Shown here: in pieces, positions 22,698-35,689 of the stretch | Layout of the letters: each line of letters opens with the position of its first letter | How positions within the stretch are numbered: the first letter of the stretch is position 1 | Assembly (NCBI GenBank): GCA_907165275.2 | Contig: OU015649.1 | Location: 4,804,001 to 4,868,000 of the forward strand | Reading direction: 5' to 3' | DNA length: 64,000 nucleotides | From: Zygaena filipendulae | Lineage: Eukaryota; Arthropoda; Insecta; Lepidoptera; Zygaenidae | The notes under the pieces: generated by a model | Seen by the model: the letters and a program-made list of their open reading frames with translations, nothing else | What the model was told of the DNA's origin: nothing | Databases searched by the model: none | Made by a program: the position numbers and the translations under genes

Positions 22698-25600
22698 CCT
22701 AGCTATCAGAATTTCTGCTCATAGTACTTAGTATTGACTTCGTAGCTTACTTCCAAATATATTTTTCCTAACGTTTTAGAGCCATAACACGAACAATCAA
22801 GCGTATGTCCTGCATGATTGGTTAAAAGCTTCGAAATTTAAGTAAGTATAGTAAAATATAATTCTTAAAATAATTAATTATGGATTATTATTATTATTAT
22901 AAAAAAAATATACAAGTGATCAATTGCCTAGAAATAAAATAGTGGGCAAAAGAAAGCTCATAATAGCTATTCATGATCAATTTATAATTCCATTCATGTC
23001 TGCGTATTGTCAGCGTCCGTAGATTTGACGAGCGTTGACCGACGCGCGTCGTCCCCGCTAGTGCGACCAAACTTTTTATTGCCAATTTTTCCCAACCAAA
23101 TTCTTACGTGATCACATTTGCCTACAAAAGGGAATTGACGAAATCTGACTCGAATAATAAAATATCTGCAAATATGAAAGAATTGCAATTCCAAAACACA
23201 TTTCTAAAATAGAGCCAGTGATGAATATAAATGTCATAGGTGATCTGTATATTGCATTTTTGGGGCAGTTACAAGTTTAAACTAAAAAACTACTTATTAC
23301 AATATAGTTAGTACATTGCCGTACACATCTTTGAACATCACTACCTCGGATCTTTTTTCTATTTTAACAAGTGCAAAATAGGGAGTAAAATGTCATAAAA
23401 AATAATATATTAAACTAACAAAAATAAATAACACAATACTATCAAGTTCAATGTTAATTCGTGTTTATAGATTATAGTTAATAGATAGGTACTCGGAATA
23501 TTCGAATTAAAGCTATTGTGTCACACGGAACTGCCTCGTATGGATGCTAATAGTTTCGACCTTGTCGACGGATCAACTTCGATTGCACTAGGATTATCTT
23601 GAACACCGTGGATTCTTTAAAATTCTTCGAGGAAGTAAAATAATTCCTTGCTTACATTATAAGATCTTTATTATAGAGTTTGGATAGTTATTGTAAATTT
23701 GCTGTGCCCCACGGTTCTATCCACGTGAATATTTAACATTCCATTGAAGACTCGCAAACAGCTAAGAAGTATTGTCTCGACGAAAAATAATGAGTGAATA
23801 TGGTCAATACCTCAATTGGTTATAAATTAAAACAAACTGCCTAGCAAATAAATACAGTTATAACCAAAAATGTCTATTAAAAATAACATAAAAGAAATTG
23901 TATAACATACAATATAATGTTTCCTTAATATTTTTTCGTTTTTGAACTGACAAAAAAAATGTTTCAAATGGAAATCGTAAAATTCTAACGGTCTAAACCG
24001 CGGGGCACGGATAATAGTGTGTATGGTAAGTAGTAATAAGTACACTAATGACCTCAATAAAAGTCAATTTGACCTATGCTACCTGAACCGCAGTTAATAA
24101 TATGTCATCTTTCGAGTCACTTTGAAACAGGCTTCGTAGGTACTTGTATAAAATGATTTTATGCAATTTATTGCAAATAATTGGTACGTAATTGTAGAGA
24201 GGATAATGCAAGCGCACCTAATGGAGGCGAATAATACTGTTTTTCGGAGGATGAGGAAAGCTCCTGCTGTATGTAGTTAATGATTGGTTATCACAATTTG
24301 CAATAGTTGAGATACACCAAGTAAATTTTAATAACTGATAAATAATCACTGAATGTAAGTAAAATTCAATCGATTAAATTATCTATGCCAATGACTACCA
24401 TATCCCTAAGTAAAATATAGGATATATTTTTATCTTGGGACCAAGAGTTCCGGATGGAAACCCGAAATTCATGTGAGTGGATCCGCGGTCAATAACTAGT
24501 ATTTAATACGTATAGTTTAAGTACTTGCTTTAAAATGATTTCCACGAAAGAAATGAAAGACTGGAAAAAAAAATTGCAATAAACTCTTTGCCTGTCATGC
24601 ACGTAGTGTGGGTACAAAAGATTTCAACGCGCACGATACTTAGCATGTAATAAATACAATAGAGCACTGTTTATTTACGGTAAGGCTTTGTTTTAATTCT
24701 AGTTACGTTATATAAAAAAATGAGATGACATAATTTTCTTGTACGTAAATTATTATGTTACATAAAAAGTTAAGGGCGTACTTGAGACGATTATATAATT
24801 TAGTGACCTTTGTGTATTTGGGGATAATTCGTAATTTTTTCATTAAATCATCGTTCGGTTGATAAAGATATATTTTTTTTAAATAGCAGTACATTTGACT
24901 TACTTATTTGTTTCAGAATATCATTACGAAACCTTTTGATCTGCAGTTTAATGCTTGCGGTGACCAATCATATACATATAAGACATCTGGTATTGCGGAA
25001 TGATTATTTATTTATTATTAGGATGCTCAAACTAATTCGCTGTGAGTGCTGTTGCTTAATAAGTCCTTCAGAAAATACACCGAATGGTCCATGCCTATGT
25101 ATCGATGTATCTAAGAAATACCTACCTTAATTCGAAATAATATGTATATGGGGAATTTGTTGCGCAACATTAAGAATCCGCGTGGACGTATTGAGTGTGC
25201 TTTCACATTGTATTTTAATGATGTCAATAAGTTGAAATAATATTTTTTTACTATATGAAATTTGCAAGGTACTTCACGGAAATCGATGCATGTGTGTACT
25301 TATATAGGTATGTCAGAGACTCATTACCATAAATTTCTAATTTAAATGTGTCGATTTCATACAAAATTTTCGTTAGCTGCATAAGCGCCACTTACTGCGT
25401 GTTAAAACGGATTTATTGTACAAGTATTGTTATTTGTGCACGCGATTTTCATTGTCTCCTAAGTTTTTACTCTCAAAGTGCCCAAAGAAGTGTAACTCCA
25501 GAACCGGCTTCAAACGCGAAACTAATTTTTTTATGAACGGTGTTATTTTGTACCTCTTAAATGGGGACCAATAAACTCCTAAACTCTTTTTCTTTCTTTC

Positions 25601-25698
25601 TTCTTTTTTTTTGTTCAATAACGACATTCGGTTTGATAAGACACCAGTCATCGTTATACTTACTCGTATATCACACATTGGTAATACATAAATACAAG
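22698..25698. other. AT-rich stretch without a supported gene
   Basis: Contains Helitron-like fragments at 23701-23760 and 24405-24499 (end AATAACTAG) and a T-rich run near 25590. Short frames only. Confidence 0.4.
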
Positions 25699-25893
25699 TA
25701 CTCCCCGCGGTTCACCTGCAGTAATTTCAGAGATCCCACAAGAATTTCGGGATAAAAAGTACCCTATGTCCTTCTCTGTACCCCTCATAACGTGTATGAA
25801 ATTAATGTATTCATGCTGTTCGGTAAAGCCGTTGAGGCGTGAAAGCGTAACAGACAGACAGACAGAGTTAATTTTGCATTTATAATACAAAGG
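25699..25893 (-). mobile_element. Helitron-like copy
   Basis: CTCCCCGCGGTTCACC at the left, (CAGA)n run near 25855, and TTTATAATACAAAGGA as complemented 5' end. Confidence 0.6.
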
Positions 25894-26323
25894 ATGTTTA
25901 GTATGTTTAGAGAGGTATGGTAACATTACTTATGCTACATATCTACCATATTTATTACTGTCTCACGCTCACACTACTGAGCGGTAGGCAGCGGCTGTGT
26001 ATCTCTCATTCAGGTACCATACCACTCTCACATTTACACTTATCATCACATACTCAATAAGCACCGAAATTGTCACCTCACATGTATCAAAGAAATACCT
26101 AAGCTACTAGTAGGTACAATATTATATTATCTGTGCCTAAGCCTAGCGGTGTATTAAGCTACGTGTGACGTGTGTGTTGAAAATATCCACTCGAATTTCG
26201 AACTCGCTCCCTCGCTATCCGCGCCCCATACACTGCACGAGTGCATATAATCAACTGTCAAAATTTCATGACATTCAGCTATGAGTGTATGTTACAGTTG
26301 TTTTCATACTTTTGTACTTATCA

Positions 26324-26510
26324 TTACATAGTATAAAACAAAGTCGCTTCCCGCTGTATGTCTGTCCCTATGTATGCTTAGATCTTTAAAACTAGGCAAC
26401 GGATTTTCATACGGTTTTCACCAATAGATAGAGTGAATCTTGAGAAATGTTTATATCTATATTTTATCCTGGAATTCCCGTGGGAACTCCGAGACCGCGG
26501 GGTCAGCTCA
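26324..26510 (+). mobile_element. Helitron-like copy
   Basis: CCGCTGTATGTCTGTCCC body, CGTGGGAACTCCGAGACCG and GGTCAGCTCA end; the same variant as 6732 and 54570. Confidence 0.5.
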
Positions 26511-26880
26511 CTAAACCTTGCCTGGTTTTACTGTGTGACCTGTTATACAATATTAGCGAACATAAAAGAGAATTGTGAAATACTATGGGCTGAAGTTGTT
26601 GAAGAAATGAACTTTTTATACTCGCAGTAAAACACAACATTCACAATATTTATTCAATTGATTATGTGGGGCTCAATTTTAACCGTGGGATTTGAATTTG
26701 TCAATGTAAACTAAAATTTAATGAGGCATGATATATCTACTGACAACACACGCATGTGTGAATTGTTACAGTAGACAAGATCGTAATTAACCTATCAGTC
26801 GTGTACGTTACGAACGGAAAGGTGTTACAAGTTGCAAAATTGTATTGTCTCAACTAAGAGTCGAGGCAATTTAGGGAAAC

Positions 26881-27085
26881 GACGACCCGATTGGCGTAGT
26901 TGGTACTATGCCTGCCCGCTAATCAAGAGGTTTCGGGTTTGATTCCCGATGACTTTCCAGAATTTCCAGTCCGGGCGTGTATATGTATCTATAGTATAAT
27001 ATATATGTAATTATATGTAATATATTCCACGTTCGCTTGGTTTCCACGACATAAGCTAATTACTGTGGGATCAAGTAGATCAGAA
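26881..27085 (+). mobile_element. SINE A copy
   Basis: Starts GACGACCCGATTGGCGTAG and retains the B-box (GGGTTTGATTCCC) and the TTGCGT-like body through CGCTTGGTTTCCACGAC. Part of the post-B-box region is missing. Confidence 0.75.
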
Positions 27086-27089
27086 AATC

Positions 27090-28350
27090 AGAGAAGTCAA
27101 TCCCGAGTTTTTTTCACGGGGCGCCTTTTTATTTTGATGGTCAACAGACAGATATTCCAGAAATTATTATTTTTTTAAATACCATCAGTGCTCAGAGAGC
27201 GTTAATTACGATTTTAGTAAAGATTTCTATAGGTAAATTAAAGATTTACTAGCGAATTCTTAAAACCTCAGGAAAAGTTAATATGAATCATGTATGTATA
27301 CAGAAAAGATCTCAGAGACTAAGCAAGTTGTTTTTCCAAGCCTCCCTCAATTAACCAGTGGGTACTACGCTAACTACGCGCAGGGAGTTCATTTTGCTTT
27401 CAAATATGGCCAAAGCTATTTATCACTTTGTAACCAAACCCAAATTAAAGTTCATTTAGCTGTATCAATTAAGTAAATTGGATCTCTTCGCCAAAATGTT
27501 TTCATTCAGTGTGTTCATTATTAGCCGAATCTAATTATGGCACGCTTGATTTCGACAAACTTGCCTTATCTAGTCATTTTCATGACTGTACCATAAAAGC
27601 TCAATTGTTTTAATAATCTTAAGAAATACGCCTGATGACAGCTATAGCTCACTTGATTGCACTCATGAATCTTATTGTTTATCGTTATGAGTCAGACCAA
27701 AATCTTAATTAGTGCAAAAACTGTCGGTGCAAAAAGTAATTATTATCTCGCAAACCAGTGCACGCACGTGTCATTGCCGACATACGTATGTTAGTTATGC
27801 ATGTTGCGACCGATGCGCTAGCGTCGCGACGACACTTGGCTCGTAATGAGTGAGCACATCCCGTCAGTCAGTCAGTCAGCCTGAGTCTGAGTCTGACATT
27901 GCTCCGAACTCTTACGCTGACGCAATATCTTAACTACAAATATCATTGTAGTATTTGTTGTTAATTACTTTGTTCTAGCTGCGTCGCTATTGAGCAAACC
28001 ATTTTCAAACATTAGGAGCCAATGTAAACTAATAGTACATACGTTCGTATTCGGTAAAAAAGGATGTCTTAGAATTCTTTCAATTAAAGAAATATGTTTA
28101 GCTACATTTAACAAGTCAAAAATATTTTTAGGTAAAAAATGGTTTCTGCTCTTTTCTAAACTGTTTTCCAGATAGTAAGAAATAATATCAGGACATCGAA
28201 AATTTGTAACAAATTATCGAGTTTTTTCTAACAATCGAGATTTGAAGTTTAGAGGCTGAATTCGGTCACACTAACGGCCAATTTTGACTGTATTGGTATA
28301 TTTTTTTTTGTTGTCAAGTTTAAATGCTGCAAAGGTAAATAAATTAATAT
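27090..28350. other. no gene; promoter-like GC patch at 27780-27900
   Basis: A GCGTCGCGACGAC region is followed by three to four GTCA repeats (CCGTCAGTCAGTCAGTCAG, 27861-27879) giving TCAGT initiator-like words on the + strand. No downstream coding exon was found. Confidence 0.3.
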
Positions 28351-28351
28351 T

Positions 28352-28574
28352 AGTTTTGCCCCGCGGTTTCACCCGCGTTAATATCAGAGTTCCCGCGGGA
28401 ATTCCGGGATTCAAAGTACCCTACGTGTTAATCTAATGTATAAGCTATATTATTGTAAAGTGTCATTTAAATCCATTCAGTAGTTTTTGCGTAAAAGAGT
28501 AATAAACATCCATCCATCCATCCATACATATGTACGTATACTTACAAACTTTTGCGTTTATAATATTAGTAGGA
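28352..28574 (-). mobile_element. Helitron-like copy
   Basis: GCCCCGCGGTTTCACCCGCG at the left, CATCCATCCATCCATAC microsatellite, and ATAATATTAGTAGGA before T at the right: a clean complemented TC start. Confidence 0.7.
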
Positions 28575-28791
28575 TTATCAAAAATTGAATTTAAAATTCT
28601 TTTTTGTCCATTTCTGTTTTAAAATAATATCTTTAAAGATTTTGTAGCCAGTGGTGCTGTATCTTATATACTTACAAACTTTCGCGTTTATAATATTAGT
28701 ACGATTATCAAAAATTGAATTTAAATTTCTTTTTATCCATTACTGTTTTAAAATAATATATTTAAAGAATTTGTAGCGAGTGGTGCTGCAC
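28541..28791 (+). repeat. 130-bp tandem duplication
   Basis: CTTACAAACTTT(T/C)GCG begins at 28541 and again at 28671. Both copies run through AAAAATTGAATTTAAA and GAGTGGTGCTG-type sequence. The unit overlaps the end of the Helitron-like copy. Confidence 0.8.
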
Positions 28792-29171
28792 CATGGGAGC
28801 CCCTCTAATCTCTAATACTTTTTTGTCCTATTCGTACCTACAAAAACACGAATAAGCGATGTAATTCGGTGATCTTTCTGTCTCGGAGGTGCTTTAAATA
28901 TAAATATAGAGTCCGATGGACTGGATGCGAACGCACAGGCACTATACTGATAACCGCCCTTAATTGAACCAAATTATTTTTACTTCCGAGAATTTCCTCG
29001 GGAACTCTTTGATGTACCGAAAAAAAAAACGCTACAAAACCACTACCTTCCTATTTTCAAATCCGTCTATTAATCTTTGGTGAGGCTTGGACAAAAATAG
29101 CACAATTCCAAAAATGTGTATTCATGTCCATTTGTTTTGAACCTCCTAAATTTACTCTTATTTGCTACTAC

Positions 29172-29300
29172 CAGTTGTGCCCCACGGTTTCATCCGCATG
29201 AGTTTGGAATTCCCGCAGGAGCTCACAATAACAAACACAACAAAAAAATATCAGTGAAATTGTTCCAGCAGTTCACGCGTGATGCCGTGACCAAGGGATA
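29172..29300 (-). mobile_element. Helitron-like fragment
   Basis: CAGTTGTGCCCCACGGTTTC followed by GGAATTCCCGCAGGA; 5' part lost. Confidence 0.5.
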
Positions 29301-29718
29301 TATTCATATATTGATTTTAGTTTTATTATGTAGAGATTTGTATCACACGGTTAGTAATTATTGCAATATTAAGAATCTACGTATTCATCATTCACTATTA
29401 CTTATTCGATTAGTTTAATTTGTATATAAGATTACATTTTAGTATACATAATTGAAGCGTTCCACATTTTATTGAAACCAGTTTCATTCATATTCGTGTT
29501 TAATGCACACAACATTATATCTATATAATATTTAACTTATAATATTACTTAACACGAATCACACATCCAATATACGTAACCCATACACAAGATGCAAGTT
29601 GGCATCAAATTTTGAAAGAATTTCAAGTAAATATGATAATTTTATTATTTCTCTCATTCGCTACACTAAACGCTTGATGTCGAAAATAATGTGCTAATCA
29701 AGATGTGTCACTAACTCA

Positions 29719-30225
29719 CTACAAATTAATTAATCGTAGTGTCGTAGTACGACTATCCGTGGGAAACAACAGACCTAGTTTATTCGATCCTTGCACAAAA
29801 AAACCCTTGCTATTAGAATTTAAAAGGTCCCGTAGAAAAGGGCTCGCGCAGGTTACACTGTAAGTAATCTCGTCATCAGATGGCCGGTGTCGAAACTGCG
29901 GCTTGACACACATACGGAACTCGATGTAATCAACGACTGCCGCCAGCCCGCCACGGAGCCCACAAATTGTTAAGGACGTGCTCAAAACGCCTCGAACCTT
30001 CAACACCACGCGGTCTTAACAATTTTTGTGTCAAATTTGACGAGAACCACAATCGCTGCTCCATTGAGAATTGACGCAATACCTACGTCTAAACGTCAGG
30101 TCAGGGATATACATCTAATTCAGCTTGCAGTATACCGACCGTTAAAATTTATTGTAAAGTTTGATGAGTCAATTCGCCATTCGAACTTGTTAAAAACTTT
30201 GCTTTATTGTAAAATAAATATTTGA
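29719..30225. other. unrecognised open stretch
   Basis: A 96-codon frame on the - strand (29719-30009) and a 65-codon frame on + (30028-30225) adjoin. Composition is less AT-rich than the neighbours. I recognise no domain; it may be a decayed element. Confidence 0.2.
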
Positions 30226-30377
30226 GAAGTATATTTTCATTTTTTTTTGGAAATAGTATAACAAAAAAACGGTTGTTAATTCATCATTCTTTTTCTTAAA
30301 CACAACCAAAAGCTAAGGATGGATGATGATTCAGGAATCATCCCCTTTCGTCGTCCTTATGAATATTTATTACTTAC

Positions 30378-30445
30378 CTTTATTTGATGAATAAATATGA
30401 CGGCGGGACAAACAAAATCACAGAGGCACTGTTGTAATAGCGCGC
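30378..30445 (-). other. candidate non-coding first exon (5' UTR) of the lectin gene
   Basis: On the - strand a CpG-rich stretch ends in CATCAAATAAAG followed by a strong GTAAGTAA donor (intron begins at 30377). It lies about 30 bp downstream of a TATA box. The next - strand exon with an acceptor and no 5' UTR of its own is the signal-peptide exon at 17483. Linking the two across about 12.9 kb is inference; transcript data would decide it. Confidence 0.4.
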
Positions 30446-30464
30446 GGCTGGTTTGGGTGACGTC

Positions 30465-30471
30465 TTTTATA
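30465..30471 (-). promoter_or_regulatory. TATA box of a CpG-rich - strand promoter
   Basis: TATAAAA on the - strand is followed by GACGTCAC (a CRE half-like site) and sits inside an island of GC-rich sequence (about 30430-30600) that stands out from its AT-rich surroundings. A start site would fall near 30440, matching the candidate first exon. Confidence 0.45.
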
Positions 30472-31092
30472 GTGGTCGTAGCGGGGATGCGCGGCGCGGC
30501 GCCGCCCGCGTAGCCGCGGCCCGGCCGGCGCGTGCGTGCGCGCACGGGGGACGCCGTGCAGGCGCAGGCGCACGCACCGAGCTCGCTTCCACCATAGCGA
30601 TGGGTTTTGGACTCCGGGACTAATCATAACGAGAACACGAGGCACGACTGATGCACTGCGTTATGGCAAAAAAATGCAGTGAGGATTGTATAAAAAACTC
30701 ACAAAATCCATTGAGCACCACGGGCGCTTGTCACTGGATGGCGGACCTCTCGACCATGTTGACCATTATTCGTATTGACCATTAAGCTTCTCAATTTAAT
30801 GGTCAACTTGAAAATGTTTGTGACATTGTATTTTTTTTTGGGAAAAAACTGAGCTCGTAAAAAAGCGTAGTTTTTGGTATAGATATTTAGGTGATTGAGG
30901 TAATTGTACGTATTTATTCTATCTATATAAATTGTATCTACTAGATGAAGGTCGTCGTCGCTTATACAACAATACCGCGCAAGTCAAATTTGCTTAGTTT
31001 TCAGGAGGACAAAAAAACTGAATTAAACTATTCGTTTTATACAATACGTCATGCATGATAAAAATATTCATATATAATTGAACAACCACGCT

Positions 31093-32091
31093 TTAACACT
31101 CTCAACGCGGTAGCGATAAAACAAAACTTACTTCCAGTGCTGTACGAGTCAAATATTTCCCGTATCAATAATACCCGCTATGCGTTACGGCTTCTATTTT
31201 CCCGTATCAGGACCTGACTTCAATAGTCTTTCAAGATATGGAAACCCTTCGGTTGTCTAAAATTTTTAATGTAATCAATAGATTATATCCTTGTGTATAT
31301 ACAGCTGCAGTCGCCCGGGGTTCCATGCGATATTTTAATAGTTATAGACATTTTTCAAAACTGATAATTTTACGGGAAATTGCTTCCCGAGCCGCATAGA
31401 AAAGATACAACGCTAGTGATGGGATGTGCTCATAAAATAGGAAACATCTTTTTAAATTTCAAATAATATTTATTGTCATGCATAATCAACACAATGTAAT
31501 CTGCTTAGTGCTAACTTTATTGGCAGTCTCACGGCTGCTAAATTCTTTTCTTAAATCTTGATAGCGCGAATGACACTTTTTAAACTTTTCTGCTTTCCTT
31601 AAAGTGTGAGTTGTTCACTTTTTTTGTTCATTATTATTTGCATCGGTAAAAGATTTCTGCGTTACAGATTGAATTATAGACTCCAAAAATGTTAACAAAG
31701 TTACGTGACTTTTTCATTTTGAAAAGTGACGAGTAGCGCGGTGAAAACACGATTGCACTGCGCACATCACTAAGGCAAACTAAAGCGTCGCGTGCGCGCA
31801 CGCCAGCGCGATACGGGGTGGCAGTGTACGGCTAAATAGTTCCCGTGCCGCACCAGACGAAAATAATTTAATTTCAGTGCGTTACGCAAAAATACTTCCC
31901 GTACATTTTTATTTGTAAAAATTAATCCATTTGAAGTAAGGATGTCGGAAATGTAGGTATCTCTTTTTTCCGATAACGGGTAGTTAGCAAAACTACTCCC
32001 GCGCCTAGAGTAAAACAAGGACAGTGCACTGCCGCACAGGCCGAAACTCAAATACGACCAAATACTTCCCGTAACGCGTTGAGAGTGTTAA
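31093..32091. mobile_element. piggyBac-like non-autonomous element with TTAA ends
   Basis: TTAA + CACTCTCAACGCG at 31093-31109 and its exact complement CGCGTTGAGAGTG + TTAA at 32075-32091. TTAA duplication and a 13-bp TIR fit the piggyBac superfamily. Inside, the word AATA(C/T)TTCCCGTA recurs near both ends. No transposase frame is seen. Confidence 0.75.
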
Positions 32092-32455
32092 TTGGATGGT
32101 ATTGCCTCCAGTGTGAGCCCATTGGATGCATGGAAAACTAATCTACAAAATGGTATATAAACATGGTCAAATTTTTACTTATGCGGTATTGTTGCATAAG
32201 CGACGCTATCTAAAATTTGTTCCCAGGTGTGCTCAAGAAGTCAAACATTAGACTTTCTATACCTACTTTCCTAATAATTTCCTAAAGGTAATAATAAAAT
32301 ATTCTACACATAATATAATAAAACATTAAATTCCTTGTGTCTGAACAGTGAATATTTATCGAAAAAGTAGAGTAAACTGAACACAAAAAAGATTTTAATT
32401 TTGGTCTGTCTGTTCAAGCTAAACTCCAAAAATATTTAATGAATTTTCATGCGAT

Positions 32456-33405
32456 TTTTAACCTACTTCCCAAAAAGGAGGAGGTTCTCAATTCGACGCG
32501 TATGTTTTTTTATATTAGTTACTACAGAACTCTCGACTGCGTGAACCGACTTTGATGATTCTTTTTATGTTTGAAAGGGTATACTCCCACTTAGGGCCCA
32601 TTGCCACCAAGTCGGGGATCTTATGATGGGATCTTGGATAAATCGAGGGAACTCTTCAAAAATTATAGGCTCACCTATAGCGATTTGGGAATTTTTTATA
32701 GTAAATCGTTCATTTGCTTTTGGAAAGCGAAGAAGTGGAACTGATGATGAAGACCACAGGTGTTCATTGGAACTACAAAATAATAGGTATTTCCTTTTCG
32801 TTAACTTTAATTTGGTTTCTAAACAATTTATGTTCGTCACAATGTATATGGTGAACTGAAACTGATGGTGATGTACCAAGAAAACTCCTCAACAATTAAC
32901 GTCCCTGCATCGGGAAAAGCAATATTTTGTAAAAGGTGATGAGCAGTTAACATTAGGCTATTGTAACTTAAATAAATTTCAAACCAACCCACTTAAAAGC
33001 GAGAAATAAACAAAATTTTAACAAAAAAATAAAAACCAATCTCCAAAAAATCAAAACTAAAAAGCTAAAAATAACAAAATTCCGATTTAATCGAAAAGAC
33101 AAAAATACACGTATTATTATTATTAGTTTGTGCTACCACTGATCGATTTGAAATCGGTGACAAACCAAATATGGAGTATATGTGTAGATGGGCTAAATCC
33201 ACTCCCGCCACGAGCTCGTCGTGAGCTGAACAACCCGAGTGGGCAGACGTAAGCGGGCTTGGCACCGAATTTAAATCGAAAAGTAGTAGCACAAACCAAT
33301 AATAGTATTACGTGTATTTTTGTCTGTTGGATTAAATCGGTATTTTGTTATTTTTAGCTTTTTAATTTTGTTTTTTTTGGAAGTCGGTTTTTATTTTTTT
33401 GTTAG
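32456..33405 (-). mobile_element. foldback element P, inverted copy
   Basis: Left end TTAACCTACTTCCCAAAAAG is the complement of the 45.96 kb right end. 33028-33400 is a diverged version of the inverted-arm section. Short reading frames inside are shadows of the repeat. Confidence 0.75.
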
Positions 33406-34246
33406 CATTTTATTTTTACAGGTTAGCTTGGAGCACCTTACAGGCTTTGTTTCATCAAAATAATATGCCAGAAAAAAGTTGTTTTTGGTGATAAACTTTT
33501 TCCTGGAAATTTCGGAAGGGAATTTTGAAACTCATGCATTTTTTAAAAATCATAAAATTCAATCGAACAACAATTATTCTTAGCTTTTAAAACCAAAACA
33601 AACTTTCTATAAACCAGAAAATTATTGATAGATTAAATAAAACATAGATATGAATAATAAAACATTATTATGAAAAGTGTAGGTATTATCGCCATCTCGT
33701 TGAAGTCTTTTCAATGTAAAACAAATCGTTAAAGTTACGTACGTGATTGTTTACGTCTTGCTGGTGAACCCGCATTCACAAGCTACCTTTAAAAGTTTCA
33801 ATGCTGTTTAAATATACTGTGCAGTGCTGTGTGAATTAAAGAAGACTAAATGAGAATCCTTATATAAAATTCCATAAAGTCCAAAAAAGATGTTGGGTAT
33901 CTTTATAGTAACTTTTTTCTATTTATTTACTTCTAGAAATAGTATAAGATAAACAAAATACATGGACACTAATTAAGGTCGAATGGATTTTTTGGTGTCG
34001 CTTCCACCAATAAGTACAACCTACCTACAGTATATACTATATACCTATAAGTTATACTTCTTTTGATACGACATTGAGAAAGAAATTTAGCAGGCATGGA
34101 AGTTAACAATTAGAACAATTTCCGGTGTCTGGTACTTAATACAAGTTAAATTTTATTTTAGAAAGATCGAGAACTACCTACTTTTACCTATCTCGATGGT
34201 CTCCATTTTTTTTAAGTTGAATACAAGTCCTAAATAACAAAAAATA
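33406..34246. other. no recognised feature
   Basis: AT-rich, without a supported gene or repeat. Confidence 0.4.
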
Positions 34247-34530
34247 TTGACAACCCGATTGGCGTAGTAGGTCACCATGCCTGCCCGCTAATCAAGAGGT
34301 TCTGAGTTCGATTCCCAGTGGGGTGCACTTTGTGTAATGAACACAGGGCACCAGTTTCCAGTCTAGGTGTGTTTATATATCTATATTATAATAACGTTTA
34401 TGTAATTTTATGTAGTATATACCACGTTTGCTTGGTTTCCACGACACAAGCTAATAATAGCTTACTGTTGGATCAAGTAGACCTGTTTGTTGTGAAGTGG
34501 ATTACTATTATTATTCATTTATTTATTATT
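34247..34530 (+). mobile_element. tRNA-derived SINE A, nearly complete
   Basis: The head has a box-A-like TTGGCGTAGTAGG and a box-B-like GAGTTCGATTCCC in tRNA spacing. A body with GTTTGCTTGGTTTCCACGAC follows, then a tail of ATT repeats. Four other copies in the window share this layout. Confidence 0.8.
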
Positions 34531-34586
34531 ATTATATGTTTAAAATTTTGTTAATATTATATTTATTTTCATGTCAACTGTCAACG

Positions 34587-34776
34587 TCTATACTAATGTT
34601 ATAAAGAGGTAAGTTTGTGAATGTGAATTGTGAGTTTGTGAATTGTGATTGTGACGTTGTAGGGGGTAATCTGTGGATCTACGATAGCTACGGTAGTCTT
34701 GAGTAACATAAAGTCTTTTGATCCGAAATTTCCACGAGAACTTTGAAATTACCGCGGGCGCAACTGCGGGGACAGC
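34587..34776 (+). mobile_element. Helitron-like copy
   Basis: TCTATACTAATGTTATAAAG start, CGCGGGCGCAACTGCGGGG hairpin, CAGCTATT end. Confidence 0.6.
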
Positions 34777-35241
34777 TATTTATAATAAGAGTTTTTAAGT
34801 TTATAGGAGACGAGACTTGCTAGATTTCTTTTATTAGAAGAAAAACGTTTAGAATTTTTTCCTAAATTTCAAAAAGTAGTTTCTGATCTTTTTGATAAAA
34901 GTATCAGATATTTCTAGTTGGAATAATGTAAGTTGAAGTACCAAACCTTCTGTTTATTAATATAACTATGTAATTTGTTGTGAAGTCAGAATGCTTGACC
35001 TTGGCGAAGTTCTACTGAGTGAACCAGGATACGCAAAAGTTATAAACGTTTAAAAACATAATAACATAATTTTATTATTGAATAGATAATAGGAATTATA
35101 TTGACGACCAAAAGTGATTTTATATTATTTAATCAGGATTATTGCAAATACGAAAAAATAAGTGAATCGTCCAATTCATAAATAATCCAATCAGCTTAAC
35201 ATCGTCAGACTTCCAATAAAGAAACTATAAATTTATGCATG

Positions 35242-35689
35242 TGTCGGCGAGAGGGTAGTTTCGTTATCAATAACGTTTCCCGCCGACTAATAGCGGTTGT
35301 AGTACGTTCGTTCCCGCGCTCCACTCCATTGCCCGACTCGTCTTTGTTAGAACTTGATATAAAACGCGGGTATGCGTAAGCCACGATTCATTGTTACTTT
35401 GTGTTCGGTTCAGTGCAGTTAAATAGTATCGTATCAGTGTCGTATCAATCTAATAGTGATTACGTGTGCTGTGTCATCTAATTATTTCCAGAGGTTTGCT
35501 TAAATCGGGAGCACGGGCAGTGGAGGTGAGCGTTCATGCATTGTAAAGGGGCCCCATTAAACCTACACCTGGGTCGCAAGTCCCAGGCACTGCTCCGTGT
35601 TCCCTACGGATATCTGGTATGCTGTATTATCTATAACTATGTTTGTGCAATTGCTTATTATAGTTCCTGTTTCTATTCTTTTTGCGACA
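35242..35689 (+). repeat. 5' LTR
   Basis: 448 bp, TG...CA ends, identical to the 3' LTR base by base as read. TATAAAA at about 35358 and TTCAGTGCAG about 50 bp later suggest the promoter and start of transcription. The 80-codon frame inside is not conserved outside the LTR. Confidence 0.9.

Noticed and set aside
30357..30645. Arg-rich - strand frames
   Set aside because: Arise from the CpG-rich promoter island upstream of the TATA box; no conserved features.
34270..34330. tRNA gene
   Set aside because: A and B boxes are present, but no full cloverleaf; five dispersed copies with tails show a tRNA-derived SINE.
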